Below are positions 51,920 to 63,104 of a DNA stretch of 64,000 bases, one piece after another. Both the position numbers and the translations under genes were made by a program. A model generated the notes under the pieces. That model saw nothing but the letters and a program-made list of their open reading frames with translations. It was not told the DNA's origin and made no database searches. Every line of letters begins with the position of its first letter. Positions within the stretch are counted from its first letter, which is position 1. Origin of the DNA: Myrmaecium sp. VS I D KN 1 (lineage: Eukaryota > Ascomycota > Dothideomycetes > Valsariales > Valsariaceae); NCBI GenBank assembly GCA_019775845.1, contig JADQAV010000063.1, forward strand, positions 81,463 through 145,462, written 5' to 3'.

Positions 51920-53692
51920 TCAGCCCATAATCTCCCTCGCAAACTTGCTCCGGGCGCGAATCTTAGGGCCGAAGAAGACGAGGATCCAAGGGACGATGGT
52001 GAGGAGGGCGCCCATGCCGCCCAGGAAGCTGGACGCGCCGCCGTACGTCATCTTGGTGTACATCTGCTGGGTGATGAGGGGGAAGATGCCGCCGAGCATG
52101 TTGCGGCAGAAGCTCTGCGCCGCGAGCGCCGAGCTGGCGTAGCGGTGGTAGGTGTCGGCGAGGTAGTTGAAGACGGCCAGGTAGATGGAGAAGATGCCCA
52201 TGGTGGCGATGGCGATCGCGATCGCCGGCACGATCCAGTGGATGCTCGCGGCGGACGTCCAGCCGAACATGAAGAGGCCGATGGGCATGAGCGCGCTCTC
52301 CACGCAGGCGAAGTAGAGCCGATCCTCGGGCGTGTTCGACAGCTTGCCGTAGCGCTTCGCGAGCTTTTCCTGGTAGATGCTGAGGATAGTCGCAATCGTC
52401 GCGCCGATGGACATGGCCGCGAAAACCGAGTTGGCTTGGGACAGGGAGAAGTGGTGTCGGGTTTCGAAAACCAAGGGAATGGCAGCGAGGGTGAGGTAAA
52501 GCACCGCCCAGCTGAAGGCGACCCACAATGAGAAGAAGAACACCACTGGCTCGGTGAACAAGAGATGAAAAGGCCGGTAGAGAGACACGGCGATCATCTT
52601 ATGAAGGCTGGACCTTTCCTCGTCGGCCTTAACTTTCCATCGAATACGCTGCGGCGCCATTTTCGACGCGTCCCCTTCCACGGGCCAGTCAACGCAGTAG
52701 TAGCCTGCCTGTTCCCGGGCTTCGTACCACATGTTCAGCGCCTTAGCCTTGCGGCTGAGGAGAACGCTACCCCTCGTCTCCCGAAAGCCCACGGTGACGA
52801 TGGCAATGATGATGCCATCGATGATGATTTGCATGTAGAAGATCCATCGCCAAGTGGTGTGCTCGGCGATGTAGCCAGCACAGAGCGGTCCCAATCCCGT
52901 CCCAAACAGCGCAGCCCCGGAAAACAGCGCCATAGGCGTGTTGCGCTGCTCGGTGTGATAGATATCTGAGACCACGCCGCCCACCATGGTGGAGAAGGTG
53001 GAGCCTCCTACACCGACAAAGAAACGGGCCACGATCATCCTGGGAGGACGTCAGCTCACTTTTCTCCTGAAGCAACGCTGCAGGAAAAGAAGAAAAAGAA
53101 AAAGAGATGGGACATCGACCTACCCAGGGTAACTGCGAGTGACAGCACAGCACATCTGGCAAATGACAAACAGAAATCCAGTGACGAGAAAGACCGGCTT
53201 CCGTCCGTTGATCTCGGAGAAAGGCGCCAGGACCATGGGAGCCACAGCAAAGCCGCAGGTGAAGGTGGTGATTCCGACCAGGATAGCTACCTCACTCACA
53301 CCCCACAAGGCCATCATTTGCTCCGCGGCCGGGGTGTACGAGCCCGCCGCAAACGCAGTGAAACCGGTTGCAATGCAGGAAATGATGATGATGAATCGCT
53401 TCCGGCTTTCGGGCCAGTCAAACGGTGAGCCATACTTCCTGAGGTCCGGCTGCTCTGGCGGAGGAGGTGCGCCGGCCAGCTGCAACACCGACGGGGCCGG
53501 CAATTCGGTCGAGAAGTCCAGGTAGTGATAGACGATGGGTGTCTCCTCCTCTCGGCCTCCGAGCCCGTCCTCCAGGTCGGTGGCATCCTTCTCCCAGCCG
53601 GCTTTTATTTCCGTCTTATTTCCATAGTCTGGGGAATCCTCGATCTCTGGTTCCGACGTTCTTGGCGTCACGACGGAAGCGGGAGGGGTCAT
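51920..53692 (-). CDS. MFS transporter, DHA1-type drug:H+ antiporter
   Basis: Exons 53692-53124 and 53039-51920 give 562 residues; the 84-nt intron (GTAGGT donor, CTCCCAG acceptor) joins …SYPG|MIVARFF…. A ~110-residue hydrophilic N-terminus with acidic residues and SP sites ends in SPFDWPESRKRFIIIISC, a hallmark of fungal DHA1 transporters. Twelve membrane segments follow. Motif A (FSEINGRKPVFLV), the segment FVGVGGSTFSTMVGGVVSDIY and TTWRWIFYMQIIIDG, before the sixth helix, are all in place. The C-terminal half includes FLGGMGALLTIVPWILVFFG. DHA1 proteins export drugs, polyamines or toxic metabolites at the plasma membrane; the substrate cannot be read from sequence. The frame extends upstream of 53692, but the ATG there is the best start. 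Confidence 0.93.
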
Positions 53693-53989
53693 CTTGGGAA
53701 CGAGCAGAACAGGCGGCAACACCAGTCCAGCATCGAAGAGAATGGGGGAAGCAGCGACAAAGAGGAGAGGAAAAGAACAGGAAGGGAGAGGTCGAGGATG
53801 GGGGGGGAATTCCGCCCAGTTTAAAAAGTCATCCAGCAGCCCGAGTCCGACGTGCTTTTTTGGAGACACCGCGGCGGTGACCCACCCGCTACGGCCCATA
53901 ATAACCGACCGCTCCAAGCGTGCGATCCTTCACGGCGTTAGAGGCGAGGGGTCGGGAAAGCGGCACCCGCGAGCCTGTGCCCTAGCGTG

Positions 53990-54049
53990 GGATCTCCGGC
54001 ATGCCTTTGCCCTGGCCCTGGATCTCCAGCATGCCCTTGCCCGATAAAA
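53990..54049. repeat. 30-bp imperfect tandem duplication
   Basis: GGATCTCCGGCATGCCTTTG at 53990 is repeated from 54020 as GGATCTCCAGCATGCCCTTG, offset by exactly 30 nt. Confidence 0.85.
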
Positions 54050-56296
54050 AAGACTTGCCATGTGCCCTGAGTGCTTCAAACACCCCCGATGTGATTTGGT
54101 CGTTCTTCTCTCCGCTACCCGTCGGCTAATGCCCCGACCCTACCGTGATCGGCTCTGACCTATCGCAAAGCCATGTAAGCGACCTAGTGGGGGCCTGGCT
54201 TGGAGGATGGAGTATTGGGTGGAGGGTTGTTATTCGCTTCCTTGTCTCGGAGCGTTCATAGGGATGCATAGTGGACGACGTGCTGATATCACTCGTTGCT
54301 CAGTGCTCCTTGTTTCTGGCGGGTGCTCGACCCAACTCGACACCGATAATGCCCCTCTAAGGGACTTCAGGCCTCACCGAGGCAACGAGCCGATTGCAGA
54401 CACCATTGCGAGCCTTCATACAAAATCTCAACAGCGTCCGCTGCTGGCCGACGATGGCGTCCTTCGTGCGCGCCCTCGGCGTCATGAAAAGCGGAAGGTG
54501 GGTGAAAGACTGACGGCACAGAACATGGAGCTCTCGGTAAGCCATCGGCTCGGGCAGCGCCTGCCCGCTGCTGCTGCTTCTCCGATTCCCCTGGTGTACA
54601 CAATCTTGTCGGTGGCCAAGAGAGACGATCACCGGCAAGGGATGAATGTGCTGAACAATGTGATGCGGCTAACGCCGGGAATAAAATCCATCTGAGCCTT
54701 GTCTCTTGTGGTGCTTCCCGACCAGATGGCGGGTGAGCGGGCGGTGGGGGAGAGGGCCGAACCCCACATTCCTAAGAATCTGCACAAGTTGGAATGTGCC
54801 CCACATATTTTCTGGTAGCTCCCAAAAAATCTGCGGCCTCGAAATGCTGGTGATTTTGTATACCAGAGTACCGAGGTACAATGGGTATATCTTGAGTTCA
54901 GTCTGAGAGAAACCCGGTAACAGCTCGCTGCGGCGAATCCAAACATGTTGGATCTCTTGGGGACTCTCACTTGACCGAATGCCAGAGCAGGCACGCGTAT
55001 ACTCAACTGCTGTCTAGATCTCTCTCCGCGGTGTTGAGGTTCCCAAGCTTGTGGGCAACCAAGCACGCTGCCGCCTGCGCTCTCCAAGGCATCGGGCGTC
55101 GCGACCATGATGTATGATTAGCATGATTGGTTGAAGCCACTAGGCAAGCCGTATATAATTTCTATAGACGTAAAAAGGAACATAATGTTTCCACGATGGA
55201 AGGTCAGATCCAAAGTCGACATGTCAATGATCCCTATACGAATTCCCATGGTAAAATCACGCTAGACTGTCTTACTCGCATGACTAATGGTAGCGATACC
55301 TTGTTGGATTTTTACAGGCGAAGATGACGCCATTTCTCACTGTGAAGTCGTGCGGACCAGCAGAGGAGACGATTTCAGAGATTCCGACGCAGGTCAGATA
55401 CAGAAAGACTTCATGGACTTTGGAGGGAAGTATTATCGAGTGGCTACTGTACTAATAGCATTGAAGGAGCTCCGGTAGTCCTGGGACTGTCCTTTGTCTT
55501 TTCAGTTGGATCAGATCAATGTTGCGCTCCTGGTAAACAAGCAACTGGCATCAGCCTTGAGATTTTCAGTTCATAAGAGTCGAGAACAAAGATTCAAAGA
55601 CTGTACATATTTGGAGACTGTAGTCAATTCCGAATCAAATTGCGCGAGGAGCTTTTGGAGCCATATACATATGAATACCCTGATCATTGCTTCAGTAGAG
55701 TGTATAGGATATAATGTACATTCATGATCCCCAATATAGCTTCCAGGAGAGGAACTGAGTAGAAAGAGATATATTTCTGGAAGATATAAGGCTGTTCAGG
55801 TGCTGCGTGAAAGGTGCAGATGGGGCTGTGGAGGGGGATCGCCCTACCCCTCCCCGACAATCGGCCTTGCTTCCGCCCACGCGGCTTTTACTATGAGTGA
55901 AAGAGACAAAACGTTTTTTTCACGTCCAATAAAATGGAGATGCTCACGTTCGTAGATTCTGATGGATTGAAGAGAGATGATTGAGCTGCGATGTTGTGTA
56001 TGCAGATGGCTCCGTTCACCTCTCTTCCGGACCCAAACAGAGGTACCCCTCCACCCCTCTTTCGTGCTTCGTGCCCCGCGATGGCGTCGGCGAGGTCCAA
56101 GGCGGTGTGGGCCAGCGAGGCCAACGATTGGTGAATTGAAGTAAGGCGGCATCTCCAGAGTCCCCATGGATGGAGGGGATGGAGGGGCAGAAAAGCTGTC
56201 GGAGCAAGCACGCAATCGACACCAAGCCCGTGAAAGGGCTCATCGATGGACGAAATCGGCCACTAGCTAGGCGTTGCGCAGCAGCTGGCTGCGATG

Positions 56297-56305
56297 TATA
56301 TATAA
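56297..56305 (+). promoter_or_regulatory. TATA box of the peroxiredoxin gene
   Basis: TATATATAA ~146 nt upstream of the ATG at 56451, followed by a C-rich leader. Consistent with an inducible gene. Confidence 0.6.
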
Positions 56306-56450
56306 CCCGGCCCTCCCCCTGCTTGCAAAACCCCTCACCTGCTTCTCTGACCAGTTAATCATTCTTCTTGCCGTTCCGCTCAATACCCTCTTTGTCTTTG
56401 CTTCATCGAGCTTCTATCTCATAACCCTCTACCTTACACATTCTCTCACC

Positions 56451-57214
56451 ATGTCCACCGAACAGCGCGCCGAGCCCCTCCGCCTGGGTAGCATTGCTCC
56501 CAACTTCGATGCCGAGACCACCCAGGGTCCCATCAACTTCCACGAGTTCATCGGCGACAACTGGGTCGTCCTCTTCTCCCACCCGGAGGACTACACCCCC
56601 GTCTGCACGACCGAGCTCGGCGCCTTCGCCAAGCTCGAGCCCGAGTTCAAGAAGCGCGGCGTCAAGCTCATCGGTCTGTCGGCCAACACCATCGAGAGCC
56701 ATGGCGGGTGGATCAAGGACATCAACGAGGTCACCGGCAGCAACCTGACCTTCCCCATCATCGGTGACAAGGAGCGCAAGGTCGCCTACCTCTACGACAT
56801 GTGAGTCGCCTCCCTCTTTCTCTTTATGCTTTGTCCGGCCATTCCCGCTGACCACCCACCCTCCTTTCCAGGCTCGACCACCAGGACACCACCAACGTCG
56901 ACTCCAAGGGCGTCGCCTTCACCATCCGGTCCGTCTTCATCATCGACCCCAAGAAGACGATCCGCACGATCCTCTCCTACCCGGCCTCGACCGGCCGCAA
57001 CTCGGCCGAGGTGCTCCGGATCATCGACTCCCTCCAGACGGGCGACAAGCACAAGGTCACCACGCCCATCAACTGGGTCCCCGGCGAGGACGTCATCGTC
57101 CACCCGTCCGTCAAGACCGAGGACGCCAAGAAGATCTGGCCCGAGGTCAAGATCGTCAAGCCGTACCTGCGCTTCACCCCGCTTCCCAAGGAGCAGACCT
57201 CCGCCAACGTGTAA
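56451..57214 (+). CDS. 1-Cys peroxiredoxin (Prx6/Prx1 type)
   Basis: Exons 56451-56800 and 56872-57214 give 230 residues; the 71-nt intron (GTGAGT donor, CGCTGACC branch, TTTCCAG acceptor) splits the Met codon of YDM|LDHQD. The peroxidatic site is SHPEDYTPVCTTELG, a variant of the PxxxT/SxxC motif with one catalytic Cys. IINWVPGEDV-like and PYLRFTPLPKEQ segments at the C-terminus are typical of Prx6-type proteins, which lack a resolving cysteine. It reduces peroxides with help from thioredoxin or glutathione systems. There is no N-terminal presequence, so a cytosolic location is more likely than mitochondrial, although the yeast relative Prx1 is mitochondrial. Confidence 0.97.
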
Positions 57215-59732
57215 ATGTGGGGGATATTATAATGCCTGGAGATGTCTGGGGATCCCTCTTTCAGGGAGGAAAAGGCTGCGCTGTATTTCAGACGCGGCTT
57301 TATAAAATAATTCTGATGATACCTTGGGGGGTGATATGTAGCAAAAGAAGAAAAAACAGTTTTGGAAATATGAATGATGACCTACCAGCCGCTCTATTGG
57401 AAGCGTCGAATGTGCTGCTGTTGCTGCCCCGATCCGTTTATAGCTAGAGCCCGTGGATGTGTTTCCACTCCGCTGGGATCATGTTGACATATGACGGCGA
57501 TATCGGCGAAGCAAGAAACCCCCCTTCCCCTTCTTCCCCTGCTGCCCTGCTCCCGACACGATGGAATTGCCCAAGGGGGGGAAGTTTGCTTGAGACACGT
57601 GGGCTGAACGGAGGAAGGAAGGGTCTGTGCACTGCGGATGAAACGTCGTCGGAGCCCTGGCGCCGGCGGTGGTGAGGCGCTGATCTTTTGTCGAGAGAGA
57701 GAGAAGGAAAGAAAGAGAGAGCTATTAGTCCTGTAAGGAAATGCCACAGGCTTGCGAACAGACGGGTATGTACCAACATAACTTGCCCTCGTACCTACAT
57801 GCCGAGTTACTGAGTAAAGTATCAAAGCTACAGTAGGTTAGTAGGCATTGACCAACCTTATGTTTCAAGATCTTGAAGGGGAGCAGTAAACAAGGCCCCT
57901 CTATTTTTCTCTTCGTTCCCCCTTGCAGGATCATGACATGTTGTTTGCATCCTTACGGAGTAGGGCGCGGGGAACCGGACGGCCGTTTTCGGCCAGGGTA
58001 GGGGGGGTGCCCCGGGTGTACACACACAAACGTACGAATAAATACACACACACATACAGATCCATTGTACACACCACACACACCGAACGCACGGATCTTG
58101 TCGTCGTCGTCGTCGTTGTCGTCGTCGTCAACGTCGTCGGCCGTCCCTTGTCGTTGTCGCGCGCGGACGCGGGTGGATGGACGCACTACCTTTGTTTACT
58201 GTACCATACCTTAGTACTTTGATTTACTTTACTGTACCTCTCTTGTTGTGCGATGACAAACAACATCGATGATAATTGAATCTCGAACGCGTACAATAAT
58301 TCTCTCCTACCTACCTTCAAGTTTACCGACAGCACCTTCTTTTCTTTCTCTCTTTCTCTTTTCTGCTCCCCCGGTCTGTCGAGGTAAATCCAGTAGTTAT
58401 TTCAGGATAGTGCGAGAGGTAGTACATATAGATACTTTACTGTTCAGGTACAAAGCCTCGTCTAAGTAGTACTAATTAGCAGTATTTGTACCTCGGTACT
58501 GTATTATACTATACAGCCTTTTCCACCTAGTACCCACACAAACCTCCAATCCCTCCCTCGGGTTTCCCAATGTTCCCACCCCCCTATCCCACTCACCCAC
58601 TCACCCACTCACACCCCCCATCCACCCATCCACCCATCCTCCGCCGCCGCCGCCGCCGCCTCCGCCGCCTCCGCGCGCTCTTGTTTTTCTCTCCGGTCCC
58701 ATCAGGGGAAGTTCTGACGGTACCCTCTGCCGCTTGCTACGTACAGCTGCTACAGCTGCGTCCCTGTCCACCACCACCAAACCACACCCCGGAGCTTGTC
58801 GTTCCATCGCAACGCGTGTGTGTGCCCGTGGTACCTACCCGCCGGTCCACCAATTGCCCTCTCTTTTTTCTTTCTTTCTCACATCCCCGGCTGAGGTTGA
58901 GAAACTGAAGGTGAGTACTAGTACGTTAAGAAGCAGCATGCCGTGTTGTCCTTCCTTCATTCCTTCTCGTCTTCCGGTGGTTTTTCTTTGATATCCTGCG
59001 GACTTTTGGTTCTTCTCCCTCGTGCTCGTTCGTCCTCCTGTCATCTTTTGGTGAACCGTCTGCTGGGTTTCACTCGTTTGTCTTTTCTTCTCCGACATCT
59101 CTTCCCTTTCTTTCCATTCTCTTTTTCTTCTCTTTTCCCATGTTCGGACGCCGCATCGCATCGGGGAAAAAAGGGACGAGGGGGGGAGAGGCTGGAGGCT
59201 GCGGGATCGGTTTGTGGCAGCGGCGGTGTCACCGTGGCCAGTGGCACGACAGCGCTCTCCCATGTCGTGATTCGCATCGGTTGGTTGCTCCCGTCGGCGG
59301 CGACACCTCTCCTGCTGCTGGCCGAGCCCGAGTCAACCGACCGGTCGCCCTTCCTGGTTCCCTCCCCGCTGCGACCCCGGTGCCGCCGTCGCCTGCTGCT
59401 GCTGCTGCGTCGCGGTTCCTGCTGCCGTCGCTGTTGCTGCCGCTGTCGTGATGGCCTGAGTTACCGGTCCTGGAGGTGGTAGCATCTGATCGAGCGTACC
59501 TGATCGTACCTCACTCCTCTCCCTGGGCCCGCCGCTTTTATCCTTTCTTATTTCCCCTCCGCTCTTTTTCTCTTCCTCATTTGTACTTTCTTCTTTTTCC
59601 CATTGGCGCTCTTCCTCTTCCCCTTCCCGTTCAATCCTCCGTCAAAAGTTTCGGAGGGTCTTGCATCCTCCTTTCCTCTGCTTCAGCTCCCTCCGAACCC
59701 GTCTGAGACATCCGCCGCCCCAAGCGCTGACC
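57215..59732. other. long intergenic region, 2.5 kb, with simple repeats
   Basis: GA run at ~57692-57720; CA-rich stretch at 58020-58085; GTC repeats at 58098-58140; CCAC/CACC and GCC runs at 58590-58670. From ~58860 the sequence is T/C-rich and is probably the long leader of the Kelch-BTB gene, perhaps with a leader intron (GTGAGTACTAG at 58912). No separate gene supported. Confidence 0.5.
58098..58140. repeat. GTC trinucleotide repeat
   Basis: Interrupted run of GTC/GTT triplets on the + strand in the intergenic region. Confidence 0.85.
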
Positions 59733-62700
59733 ATGATTCCCTTAGGCGTTTTTGGCTACGCGCAGGCCGGGCCCTCCGCTGACCCGCTACATCATCACCA
59801 CTCCATTTGGAGCAGGCCAAAATCTCCGAAAGCTAAAAGGGCACAGGCACGTTCAGGAACTGCGGCTACTATCTCGTTCGCTCGCGCCTTGCGCAAGGAT
59901 CCCTTCCCAGGCGCCTCTTCGACAGCGTCATCGACGCCCCCGGTTCAGCCCGCCTCGTCCGCAGCCCCAGGCAGCCCTCCGCCTCGTTCCAAGCCCAAGC
60001 ATATTCCGATCGTGATTCCGCGTTATGTCCCGATTCTAGCGCCCGACAGTCCTTGCCGTTCCACTGAGAGCAGTCCAGCCCGAACCTTCGCCAGCGCGTC
60101 CAGTGAAGGCCCCAGCTGTCTTGACTTCCCCCTTCCGGATCGGAAACCGTCTGCAGAGTCCGGAAAGCTCAAGCCTCGGCATGTTGAGATCCTGATACCG
60201 GATTGGGCCCAACCTGTTCAGACCTTACCGGATTCACCAATCAGTGCTCCGAGCGACTCCCCCTCCGATCTCACCCCTCCCTCCGCCTCCCAAAAGGAAT
60301 TTTCTTCCCCGTTGATGGCCCGTCAAACCCCCAACATCAGCCGAGCCAACACTATGGACTCGCAAACCTCTGCGCCGTCACCGTCGCAGCTGTATTCCAG
60401 CCAGTTTCAGCCGGGCAACAGCTCCTTCATCTCGAGCAACAGCAGCCAGACCAGCCTGCACCAGTATGGCCAGGAACCGCCCGCGGAACGGGCACCGAAG
60501 GGCTCGATCTCCGGACCGGCGTCGGGAGGCCCCTCGCCGGCCCTGCAGCAGACTGCAGGGCTCAACACGCCGTCGAATGGCAGTGCAGGGCTTTCCGGCC
60601 TAGTCTGTAACGTACACCGAACGACGGGACGGGAGCCACACCCCCTGGTCGGAGCCACCACCACCATTCTCGGCGACAAGCTGTACGTCTTCGGAGGCAG
60701 GAGGCTTTCACGAACGCGACCAACACTTACCTCGGACCTCTACGAGCTCGATCTCGTCAAGCGACACTGGACGAAGGTCGAGACCAAGGGCGACATTCCC
60801 CCTCCGCGTTACTTCCACAGCGTATGCGCGTTAGGAGACACGAAGCTGGTCTGCTATGGAGGGATGTCTCCGTCCGGAACCGCCTCGGCGACCGCGCAAG
60901 CCGCCACGACCCAAGATGGCCAGCCCGAAGTCGTGGTCATGTCGGATATTCACATCTACGATGTCCCTACGAAGACTTGGACCCATGTGCCTACTACGAA
61001 TACACCGCAGGGCAGATATGCACACTGCGCGACCATCCTTCCCTCATCCGCCGTCTTCACCTCGCAAAGCGCGACCAAATCTGCAATCCATCACAACCCA
61101 TCTTCTGCGAATCCCAACCATGGCTCGATCGGCGTGGCGCTCGACGGAACCGGAGGTGCAGAGATGGTCGTCGTCGGTGGCCAGGACAGCGCGAATCATT
61201 ACATTGAGCAAATTAGCGTTTTCAACCTCCGGAACCTTACTTGGACCTCGACAGAAGCCCTGGGCAAGAGCTGCGGTGCATATAGGAGTGTAGTTGCTCC
61301 GCTGACTACGATGGAACCGGCGCTTGTTGGAGCTGGCCGGAAGAGCGCGCAAACGCAAGCGGAGGAGCAGGATCGCCATACGCCGGAACGCTCGGCCATG
61401 CTCATCTATTCCAACTACAACTTCTTGGATGTCAAGCTGGAACTGCAGATACGATTGCCGGATGGGTCGCTCGTCGAAAAGCCCATGCACGGCAACTACT
61501 CCCCGCCCGGCCTGCGATTCCCGAATGGCGGCGTGGTCGATAGCCACTTCGTCGTCAGCGGCACCTTTTTGACCTCTTCCAAACAGGAGTACGCTTTGTG
61601 GGCGCTTGATCTACGGACGCTCACGTGGAGCCGAATCGACGCGGGCGGGAACATCTTCTCGCAGGGGAGCTGGAACCGGGGCATCCTTTGGAATCGCCGA
61701 AACACCTTTGTCATTCTCGGAAACCGAAAGCGGAGTCTGGTGGAGGATTACAACCATCGGCGGATCAACTTCTCGAACATTTGCATGGTCGAGTTGGAGG
61801 CCTTCGGCTTATACGATAACCCGCGCAAGACCACCCCGTCCTCTGGCTATCTATCGGTCAGCTCGCCTGCCCAGCTCGACAAGCTGGATCACTTCGCTGG
61901 CGGACGGAAACTGCAGCCCGCCGCGGATGCGTTGGGTCAGATGGCCCTTGGAATGCGCGAACTTTCTGATATGGATTTCTTGGCGATTGGGGGAGAGAGG
62001 ATCCCCGTCAACTCCCGCCTCGTCGCCCGCCGTTGGGGCCCCTACTTCAACCAGTTGCTTCGCGAGGGCGTCACTTCGCAAGAAACCACCGACACCGCTA
62101 CTCTCCGGCCGGCGACCGGCGTCGCCAACCATCGCATGTCCAGCATCACGATCACGCCGAGCATCAAGACGAGTTACTCCACCGCCACAACTCTCACCGC
62201 CAATACCGTCACCTCCGACAACAGCGTCCTCGGCTCCGCCACATCCCCCTTCGCTCCGCCCGATCCCCGCACCCTTCCACCCGCCGCTCGTCCTCGCACA
62301 CTATACCTGCCACACACCCACCTCACCATCCAAGCTCTGGTACACTACCTCTACACCTCCTCGCTACCGCCGCACAATTCCCCTCTCTGCACCCCGCAGA
62401 TCCTCTGCTCCTTACTCCAGCTCGCGCGCCCATACCGGATCGACGGGCTTCTCGAGGCCGTCATCGAGCGTCTTCACTTCGTTCTCGACGGCCGGAACAC
62501 GGCCGCAATTTTCAACGCCGCGGCGATGGCGGCGGGCGGCGGCGACGGCGTCAGCTTCTTCAACACCCTTTCCCTGGCCGCGAACGAAGCGGCTCAAAGC
62601 AGCTCCCCATCCACAGCCGCGGGAGTCGCCGGAGGAGCCGCAGCGGCGGCGGCGGCGGCGGAGGGCGACGGGAGCAACGGACGCGGCCAACCGCTGACGC

Positions 62701-63104
62701 AGGCGTCGCTGCAGCTGCAGAGCTCGGGCGGGCTGGAGGGCGGGATGCGCCGGCTGCGCATCAACACGGACGTGCACGCGGCGGCGGCGGCGGCCAACGG
62801 CGGCTACCTCAGCGGCACGGACGACGAGCTGTCCTCGGCCGGGACGGAGACGAGCGCGAGCGAGCTCGGGCCGGACGAGCGCGAGATCTGGGCCGGGACG
62901 ATGAGCGCGGTGGTCGGGTTGCAGAAGCGTGGGCTGCGGGGCTTGATGGAGGGTCGGCGGATCCGGGAGATGGGCCGCGGGGGTGGGGTTGGCGGGGCGA
63001 TGGCGAGCGCGGGTGGAGGAGCAGGAGCAGGAGGAGCAGGAGGCGCTGCCGGTGTTGGGGGGATGAGCAACGGTGAGGATCGCGTGGGACTTGGGATCGC
63101 GTGA
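59733..63104 (+). CDS. large Kelch and BTB domain protein, possibly Ral2-like
   Basis: 1123 residues, one exon, ATG at 59733 (GACCATGA context). Residues 1-~290 are Ser/Pro-rich with two similar short blocks (KHIPIVIPRYVPILAP and RHVEILIPDWAQP). Residues ~300-660 form a Kelch-type propeller: LGDKLYVFGG, YELDLVKRHWTKVETKG, PPPRYFHSVCALGDTKLVCY, IYDVPTKTWTHVP, GRYAHCATIL, MVVVGGQD, FNLRNLTWTS. A BTB-like module at ~730-930 (MDFLAIGGERIPVNSRLVAR, WGPYFNQLLREG, TLYLPHTHLTIQALVHYLYT) is split by a Ser/Thr linker. The end is Ala/Gly-rich. Kelch plus BTB in this order recalls fission-yeast Ral2, which acts with Ras1; I am only moderately sure of this. Confidence 0.85.
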   Translation: MIPLGVFGYAQAGPSADPLHHHHSIWSRPKSPKAKRAQARSGTAATISFARALRKDPFPGASSTASSTPPVQPASSAAPGSPPPRSKPKHIPIVIPRYVPILAPDSPCRSTESSPARTFASASSEGPSCLDFPLPDRKPSAESGKLKPRHVEILIPDWAQPVQTLPDSPISAPSDSPSDLTPPSASQKEFSSPLMARQTPNISRANTMDSQTSAPSPSQLYSSQFQPGNSSFISSNSSQTSLHQYGQEPPAERAPKGSISGPASGGPSPALQQTAGLNTPSNGSAGLSGLVCNVHRTTGREPHPLVGATTTILGDKLYVFGGRRLSRTRPTLTSDLYELDLVKRHWTKVETKGDIPPPRYFHSVCALGDTKLVCYGGMSPSGTASATAQAATTQDGQPEVVVMSDIHIYDVPTKTWTHVPTTNTPQGRYAHCATILPSSAVFTSQSATKSAIHHNPSSANPNHGSIGVALDGTGGAEMVVVGGQDSANHYIEQISVFNLRNLTWTSTEALGKSCGAYRSVVAPLTTMEPALVGAGRKSAQTQAEEQDRHTPERSAMLIYSNYNFLDVKLELQIRLPDGSLVEKPMHGNYSPPGLRFPNGGVVDSHFVVSGTFLTSSKQEYALWALDLRTLTWSRIDAGGNIFSQGSWNRGILWNRRNTFVILGNRKRSLVEDYNHRRINFSNICMVELEAFGLYDNPRKTTPSSGYLSVSSPAQLDKLDHFAGGRKLQPAADALGQMALGMRELSDMDFLAIGGERIPVNSRLVARRWGPYFNQLLREGVTSQETTDTATLRPATGVANHRMSSITITPSIKTSYSTATTLTANTVTSDNSVLGSATSPFAPPDPRTLPPAARPRTLYLPHTHLTIQALVHYLYTSSLPPHNSPLCTPQILCSLLQLARPYRIDGLLEAVIERLHFVLDGRNTAAIFNAAAMAAGGGDGVSFFNTLSLAANEAAQSSSPSTAAGVAGGAAAAAAAAEGDGSNGRGQPLTQASLQLQSSGGLEGGMRRLRINTDVHAAAAAANGGYLSGTDDELSSAGTETSASELGPDEREIWAGTMSAVVGLQKRGLRGLMEGRRIREMGRGGGVGGAMASAGGGAGAGGAGGAAGVGGMSNGEDRVGLGIA

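Larger units (their letters stand above)
53693..56450. other. longest intergenic region, 2.8 kb
   Basis: Promoters of the MFS transporter (-) and the peroxiredoxin (+). It contains a 30-bp tandem duplication at 53990-54049, several overlapping frames on both strands at 54200-55110 without recognisable motifs, and an AT-rich segment at ~55100-55800 that stands out from its surroundings. A decayed mobile element is possible but I see no terminal repeats or transposase motif. Confidence 0.5.

Noticed and set aside
54207-55108. Overlapping frames of ~160 codons on both strands
   Set aside because: Neither shows motifs or a consistent bias; the two strands are equally open, which argues for chance.
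62033-63076. 347-codon plus-strand frame inside the Kelch-BTB gene
   Set aside because: Overlaps BTB coding sequence in another frame and is Arg/His-rich.
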